Shown here piece after piece: positions 63,849 to 64,000 of a stretch of 64,000 nt of DNA. The position numbers and the translations under genes are program-made. The stretch is from Methylobacterium sp. FF17 (lineage in GTDB: Bacteria > Pseudomonadota > Alphaproteobacteria > Rhizobiales > Beijerinckiaceae). The notes below the pieces were generated by a model that was given only the letters and a program-made list of their open reading frames with translations, did not search any database and was not told where the DNA came from. The stretch lies in contig NZ_CP107532.1 of the NCBI RefSeq assembly GCF_025813715.1, positions 5,138,501 to 5,202,500 of the forward strand, written 5' to 3'. Each line of letters begins with the position of its first letter. Position 1 is the first letter of the stretch.

Positions 63849-64000
63849 ATGAAGCTCCTGCTCGTGGAGGATGATGCAGCGCTCGCCGCTGAAATCTGCC
63901 GGATGTTGCGCGCAGCCCATTGCGCCCTCGACCACGCGGTCAACGGCGAGGATGCCCAGCATCTCGGGGAGACCGGCACGTACGATGCCGTCATCCTCGA
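63849..64000 (+). CDS. Response regulator, N-terminal part
   Basis: The frame from the ATG at 63849 runs out of the window after about 50 residues: MKLLLVEDDAALAAEICRML, then YDAVILD, with the acidic pair Asp8-Asp9 and the phospho-Asp in VILD at the very end. The spacing fits an OmpR/QseB-type regulator. Cut by the window edge. Confidence 0.88.
   Translation, partial: MKLLLVEDDAALAAEICRMLRAAHCALDHAVNGEDAQHLGETGTYDAVIL

Overview
The window is high-GC alphaproteobacterial chromosome, most likely Methylobacterium or Methylorubrum. The reasons are the housekeeping gene order (rpsA-sppA-ihfB-lapA-trpF-trpB; trcR-prs-xseA; valS-popZ-tolC-pcm; a liv operon with a DUF6867 gene), two EcfG/NepR-type stress-regulation signals, and a secreted four-EF-hand protein close to lanmodulin, the lanthanide-binding protein of methylotrophs. 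This is read from sequence only; no database search was run.

Left part (1-17 kb): regulation and sensing. It holds the start of a Crp/Fnr regulator, a DUF4239 membrane protein, several small secreted or membrane proteins, a DUF421 (YetF-like) protein, a PAS-GAF hybrid histidine kinase, a PAS sensor that has lost its kinase half, and a KaiC-like double-RecA ATPase translationally coupled to a second hybrid kinase. A FecI-FecR-TonB receptor cluster for ferric-chelate uptake follows.

Middle part (17-29.5 kb): a worn accessory region. It holds an intact IS630 element with a programmed frameshift, an intact IS5 element, an IS3 remnant and several gene remains (YCII, PAS joined to DUF2382, DUF5681, an unknown gene with an internal stop). 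Among them lie small lineage-specific genes and a sigma factor whose N-terminus looks like its own anti-sigma factor NepR. The region stops at a tRNA-Met gene, directly beyond which lies trpB without the usual trpA.

Right part (29.5-64 kb): compact core genome. In order: tryptophan synthesis (trpB, trpF), lapA, ihfB, sppA, rpsA; a very large secreted alkaline phosphatase with RTX and ~38-residue repeats; trcR, prs, DUF4170, xseA, purD, rsgA, valS, popZ, tolC, pcm; tRNA-Cys and two identical tRNA-Asn genes in a 101-bp duplication; dedA; and the branched-chain amino acid ABC transporter livJ-DUF6867-livF-livG-livM-livH, with ATGA overlaps joining F, G and M. The end carries a methyltransferase-like gene, the lanmodulin-like protein, a periplasmic OB-fold (YgiW-like) protein, and the divergent start of a response regulator.
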